Assembly (NCBI RefSeq): GCF_042767895.1
Contig: NC_091571.1
Coordinates: forward strand, 7,168,188 to 7,178,187
Direction: 5' to 3'
Length of the DNA stretch: 10,000 bases
DNA from: Penaeus vannamei
Lineage: Eukaryota > Arthropoda > Malacostraca > Decapoda > Penaeidae
Shown: one piece after another, positions 7,505 through 10,000 of the stretch
Numbering within the stretch: position 1 is the first letter of the stretch
How the letters are laid out: every line of letters begins with the position of its first letter
The notes under the pieces: model-generated
What the model was told of the DNA's origin: nothing
What the model saw: only the letters and a program-made list of their open reading frames with translations
Databases searched by the model: none
Translations under genes and position numbers: made by a program

Positions 7505-7835
7505 TTTTTATTTATTTATTTATTTTTATTTTTTTATTATTAATTTATTTTGGTGTGTTTCGGTTTGTAATGTTTGTCTCTTGTATGTCTGATTGCGATA
7601 TTTGTTTTGATTTTATTATTTTTTAGTCTTTCGTGATTTGTGTTTAATTATTTGTTTATTTATTTATTTATTGCAGCTTTATTTATTTATTTGTTTTTAT
7701 ATTGATTTATTTTGTTGTGTTTCGGTTTGTAATGTTTGTCTCTTGTATGTCTGATTGTGATATTTGTTTTGATTTTATTATTTTTTTAGTCTTTCGTGGT
7801 TTGTGATTATTTATTTGTTTATTTATTTATTGCAG
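7505..7835 (+). repeat. 162-bp tandem duplication, each copy ending in a TTGCAG acceptor
   Basis: Copy 1 is about 7505-7676 and copy 2 about 7677-7835. GGTTTGTAATGTTTGTCTCT starts at 7562 and 7724, 162 bp apart, and is followed by near-identical sequence through TTTTAGTCTTTCGTG. Both copies end in a T-rich TTTATTTATT tract plus TTGCAG (7671-7676 and 7830-7835), the arrangement of a 3' splice site. The T-rich character fits an intron 3' end. An intronic segment with its acceptor seems to have been duplicated, with the downstream copy adjoining the candidate exon. The duplication is directly visible; its splicing role is inferred. Confidence 0.9.
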
Positions 7836-8023
7836 CTGGAGGAAGAGATGAAAATATTCACAAAGTTATTGGCAACACTGGCGGAATCTTAGGTGTGTAT
7901 GGCTTTACCAACGTTACCAACAGCTGGTCACACTGGGATTTTAGTATGGTTTTAGATCGCTTCTGTCGGAAACCTCTCTCTAATCTTTCTAATCCGCACA
8001 ATCCCGAGAGACGAAGTAAATAA
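7836..8023 (+). CDS. Candidate terminal exon of an unrecognised protein
   Basis: After the acceptor at 7835 one frame stays open for 61 codons to TAA at 8021-8023. It begins GGRDENIHKVIGNTGG, continues ILGVYGFTNVTNSWSHWDF, and ends NPERRSK. Composition is balanced and unlike the surrounding repeats, with two Trp, one Cys and mixed polar residues. The first two bases complete a codon, so the upstream exon would supply one base. There is no in-frame ATG near the start, so this could only be an internal or last exon. A second frame from 7836 reads LEEEMKIFTKLLATLAES and stops at TAG 7890-7892, also plausible as a short last exon. TTAG|GTGTGT at 7889-7898 is a weak donor, so 7836-7892 could be a 57-nt internal exon. 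I recognise no family and see no polyadenylation signal just downstream. Low to moderate confidence. Confidence 0.3.
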
Positions 8024-8275
8024 ACAAAAGAAATACCCTTCCTCTCAATTAGACAACTAAATCCCCACGGAATTAAGAAGTAGATCTTTATAAATCAGAT
8101 ATTTTCTTGAGTATCTTTTAGAGAGGTCGATTTTTTTCTTCGTCGCGGGAGATGGCAGCGCTGAGGGCGGGAGGCGCTCCCCGTGGACTGAGATTCGGAA
8201 AACCCGCGGATTCTGTGACGTAGGCCTAATTGTGACTTATGGCAGTTTTTAAAAGGAAGGAGCGGAGGCCTACGT
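8024..8275. other. Spacer with GC-rich patch and 10-bp inverted repeat
   Basis: AT-rich to about 8140, then a GC-rich patch (8141-8225) containing AGATGGCAG (8150-8158), which fits the right nine positions of the CTCF consensus. ACGTAGGCCT (8218-8227) and AGGCCTACGT (8266-8275) are perfect inverted arms with a 38-bp loop. TGTGACG just before the left arm resembles a CRE half-site. A small regulatory element is possible; no gene is supported. Confidence 0.4.
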
Positions 8276-8442
8276 TTGTGGTGGGGTGGGAGGGGGGGTG
8301 GGGGGTGGTGGTGTTATCGTTGCGAGATGGATAAACTTTTTTTTTTTTTTTTGGTGGGGGGGGGTATTTACTGCTCCGGATCCATGGAACAAAGTCGCCA
8401 TTGTGGTCCATACTGTGTTTTGACTTTTTTTTTTTTTTTGAG
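8276..8442. repeat. Two T-run/G-run blocks, 88-bp spacing
   Basis: A G-rich lead (8280-8310) is followed by ACT16 then GGTGGGGGGGGGTAT (8335-8367), and 88 bp later ACT15 then GAGGGAAGGGG..TAT (8423-8456). The junction structure AC-T(n)-G-rich-TAT is shared, so the pair looks like a diverged tandem duplication. Between them, 8388-8405 holds AACAAAG-TCGC-CATTGTG, two inverted HMG/Sox-like words. Confidence 0.7.
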
Positions 8443-8652
8443 GGAAGGGGGGGGTATGTGGGTTGGTTCGGGTGACGTGGTATGTAGGGGAGGAATGGGG
8501 GGAGGGGGGATGGTGTGGGAGGAAGGGGAAAAAGAGGAGGGGAAAAGTGGGAAGGGGGGGTTATGTGGGATGGTTCGGGTGACGGGTATGTAGAGGTGGG
8601 ATGGGGGGGAAGGGGGGGATGGTGTGGGAGGAAGGGGAAAGAGGAGGGTTAA
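8443..8652. repeat. 107-bp G-rich tandem duplication, two copies
   Basis: Copy 1 is 8443-8549 and copy 2 is 8550-8652. TATGTGGG(T/A)TGGTTCGGGTGACG starts at 8455 and 8562. Both continue with GGTATGTAG, a G-rich block, GATGGTGTGGGAGGAAGGGGAAA, and a GAGGAGG tail. G-run lengths differ between the copies. Open frames on either strand here are Gly/Val/Glu or Pro/Ser artefacts. Confidence 0.9.
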
Positions 8653-8870
8653 AGAGGAAAAGGCAAGATCAACAATTACCCCCATTTTTAGTTGTATTTT
8701 CCCTCATCTCTTTCTCTTCCTTTTATAGGGATATTTATGAATTTTCTATTTTCTCTTCATATTTCCCCCCTTTCTCCCCCCCTTCCCCCTTTCCTCCTTT
8801 TTCTCCCGTTTTTCTCTCTCTCTCTTTATTTTTCTTTTCTTTTTTCTTTTTTCTTCCTACATTTTCTTTT
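8653..8870. repeat. Pyrimidine-rich tract
   Basis: From about 8690 the plus strand is C/T-rich (CCCCC, TTTTC, (CT)n at about 8813-8825). It includes a good-looking splice acceptor, pyrimidine tract then TTTTATAG at 8721-8728, but what follows stays low-complexity, so no exon is called. Frames through it are Phe/Ser/Leu/Pro-rich. Confidence 0.7.
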
Positions 8871-9010
8871 GTGCTCGCGGCTCCGTTGTCATATCGAGAC
8901 ATCTTCGGAAACTTGATACGTTTTGCAAAATTTAGCGTCTCGCTTTATGAGATATAAATCGCTCATTAGCATAATTGATTTACTGGACAGTGAGATAAAG
9001 CTTTCTAAAA
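8871..9010. other. Single-copy AT-rich patch
   Basis: Non-repetitive sequence with several homeodomain-type words close together: CTCATTAG (about 8962), CATAATTGAT (about 8970) and TGATTTAC (about 8976). These are common by chance in AT-rich DNA. No gene is seen. Confidence 0.4.
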
Positions 9011-9300
9011 TAAATAAATAAATAAGAAAAAGGAAAATAAGATGCAATGAAAGTAATATACAATAAAGTAAAATAAGGTAGAATAAAATAATGAGAGAGA
9101 AAGAAAATACACCTTCATTTTACGTTTTGCTGATAGTTTTTTGTTTGTTTGTTTGTCTTGTGAAATCCTTAGGCTAAAGAAAATAGCCTTAATGTAAATA
9201 TAATGATGCATTTAGTTCGGAAAGTGAGTAAGTGAGAGAGTGAGTGACGGGGAGTTGTTAGAGCAAATGAATGAGTGAGCAAGCGAGTCGAATAAAAATG
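9011..9300. repeat. Short tetranucleotide repeats: (AAAT)n, (GTTT)n, (GTGA)n
   Basis: (AAAT)n lies at about 9008-9025, an A-rich tract with TAAAATAA words to about 9100, (GTTT)n at about 9140-9156, and a degenerate (GTGA/ATGA)n at 9223-9290. Unique sequence of about 60 bp (9160-9220) sits between the last two. Nothing suggests a gene. Confidence 0.75.
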
Positions 9301-9346
9301 AGAAAGAATGAGATGCTTGAAAAAATCATTTCCGATCAACTAGCGC

Positions 9347-9774
9347 TCCCCCAGAAAGAGAAGAAGAGGAGGAAAAACAAGAAAAAGAATATGATGATGA
9401 TGAATAAGAAGAAAAAGAGGAGAAAGAAGAACAGGATGATGATAATGATGGTGAGGATGAGGATGAGGGTGGTGATGATGATGGTGGTGGTGATGACGAT
9501 GATGGTGATGATGACGTTGATGATGGTGATGATAATGATGATGGGGATGATGATGATGGTGATGACGTTGATGATGATGATAATGATGATGGGGATGATG
9601 ACGTTGATGATGACGATGATGGTGATGATGGTGGTGGTGATGGTGATGATGACGTTGATGATGATAATGATGGTGGTGATGATAGTGATGATAATGATGA
9701 TGGTGATAATGATAATGATGATGGTGATGATGATGGTGGTGATGATGAGCAACAAGAACAACAACAAGCAGAAG
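9347..9774 (+). repeat. GAA/GAG then (GAT)n trinucleotide array with 51-bp higher-order unit
   Basis: A GAA/GAG/AAG-rich lead (9347-9437) passes into (GAT)n with GGT, GAC, AAT and GTT variants (9436-9748), then CAA/GAA (9749-9774). GACGTT followed by GATGAT recurs at 9513, 9564, 9600 and 9651 (spacing 51, 36, 51), so longer blocks have been duplicated within the trinucleotide array. The register never slips over about 340 bp: all visible changes are substitutions or whole triplets. The frame giving poly-Met on the plus strand and poly-Ile on the minus strand is not considered coding. Confidence 0.93.
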
Positions 9775-10000
9775 AAGATTGTCTACAGCCCCTTAACTAT
9801 TCAACCACCATTCTCCCAGTTAACCGCCCATCGGAAGGAAACGAGTGTTTGAAATTTTCATCTTTTCCGGCGGCGCTTTGGCTTCTAGGACACCCCCCCC
9901 CCTCTTCTGGCCATTTTCTTTTTGATCTCCCTCTCATCCCTCTCACGTATTTTCCGTTCTTATTTTGCGTCTTTTCGTTTTCTCGTTTCACCATATCCTC
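9408..10000 (+). CDS. Possible acidic Asp/Gly-rich coding segment, running off the window
   Basis: The frame after TAA 9405-9407 has no stop for 197 codons to the window end. It starts EEKEEKEEQ, has about 105 residues of Asp with Gly, Asn, Glu and Val, then a Gln/Glu stretch (DEQQEQQQAEED at about 9742-9777), then an ordinary-looking segment beginning CLQPLNYSTTILPV and passing into Phe/Leu/Ser/Pro-rich sequence. It has no ATG, so it would need an upstream exon or would be an exon interior. Openness is weak evidence: GAT cannot become a stop by one substitution, and the C/T-rich end has few stop words. Asp-rich nuclear or secreted biomineral-binding proteins exist, but nothing identifies this as one. 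Most likely a non-coding repeat. Confidence 0.15.
9775..10000. other. Single-copy to pyrimidine-rich end of window
   Basis: About 115 bp of mixed sequence (9775-9890) is followed by C10 (9893-9902) and C/T-rich sequence to the edge. A 65-codon minus-strand frame (9797-9994, basic and Gly-rich) has no recognisable features. Apart from the open acidic frame, I see nothing here. Confidence 0.5.

Noticed and set aside
8455..8475. GGTTCGGGTGACG resembling a tRNA T-arm, repeated at 8562
   Set aside because: No matching stem, anticodon arm or acceptor could be placed. The word is part of the 107-bp duplication.
8701..8728. Excellent pyrimidine tract plus TTTTATAG acceptor
   Set aside because: What follows is low-complexity C/T sequence, so the match is a by-product of the pyrimidine tract.
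9271..9852. 193-codon poly-Met/Lys frame on plus and poly-Ile frame on minus
   Set aside because: Both are out-of-phase readings of the GAA and GAT arrays, with amino-acid composition not seen in real proteins.

Overview
This window looks like intergenic or intronic DNA from a large animal genome overloaded with simple-sequence repeats. By my reading, more than half of the 10 kb is microsatellite, minisatellite, or polypurine/polypyrimidine tract: (CT)n, (GT)n, (AT)n, (CCCT)n, (GGGAGA)n and (GAT)n. There is no prokaryotic gene organisation, no tRNA or rRNA, no CRISPR array, and no recognisable transposase or reverse transcriptase. Dense, long dinucleotide tracts with compound junctions are typical of decapod crustaceans, and penaeid shrimp genomes are known for this. 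That assignment is an inference from composition, not from a gene match. Most long open frames are artefacts of repeats, giving Ser/Leu/Pro on pyrimidine strands, Gly/Arg/Glu on purine strands, and Ile or Met runs in trinucleotide repeats.

Layout. 1-464: degenerate G/T-rich minisatellite, then an AT-rich spacer. 465-1153: TCTG minisatellite merging into a (CCCT)n tract. 1154-1433: single-copy spacer. 1433-1848: compound microsatellite (CT)n-(CA)n-(TA)n-spacer-(AT)n-(GT)n whose outer parts form a long inverted repeat. 1849-2726: pyrimidine tract, single-copy patch, a run of 30 T, G-rich and GA-rich DNA. 2727-2958: (TATC)n-(CT)n-(GT)n. 2959-3720: the most gene-control-like segment, GC- and CpG-rich, with motifs resembling YY1, TCTCGCGAG, CTCF, GC-box and NRF-1 sites. 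3721-3992: pyrimidine tract. 4086-4340: G-rich ~39-bp minisatellite with a TTAGGG in most units. 4605-4801: non-repetitive element crowded with ATCGC/GCGAT words. 4802-5290: (GA)n and purine-rich DNA. 5294-5446: Z-DNA-like tract and a GC-rich single-copy patch. 5786-6087: tandem duplication. 6206-6719: GA-rich satellites. 7015-7215: (ATT/ATC)n. 7505-7835: 162-bp tandem duplication ending each time in a TTGCAG splice-acceptor-like sequence. 7836-8023: an exon-like open segment. 8024-8652: inverted repeat, T-run/G-run pairs and a 107-bp duplication. 8653-9300: pyrimidine tract and AT-rich spacer. 9347-9774: GA- then GAT-rich trinucleotide array in an Asp/Gly-rich frame open to the window end.

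No gene is established. The best coding candidate is the 61-codon open segment after the acceptor at 7835, followed distantly by the acidic frame from 9408. The best regulatory candidates are 3233-3615 and 4605-4801. No operon or pathway can be read from the window. What ties it together is repeat expansion, segmental tandem duplication, and DNA prone to non-B structures (palindrome, triplex, G-quadruplex, Z-DNA).
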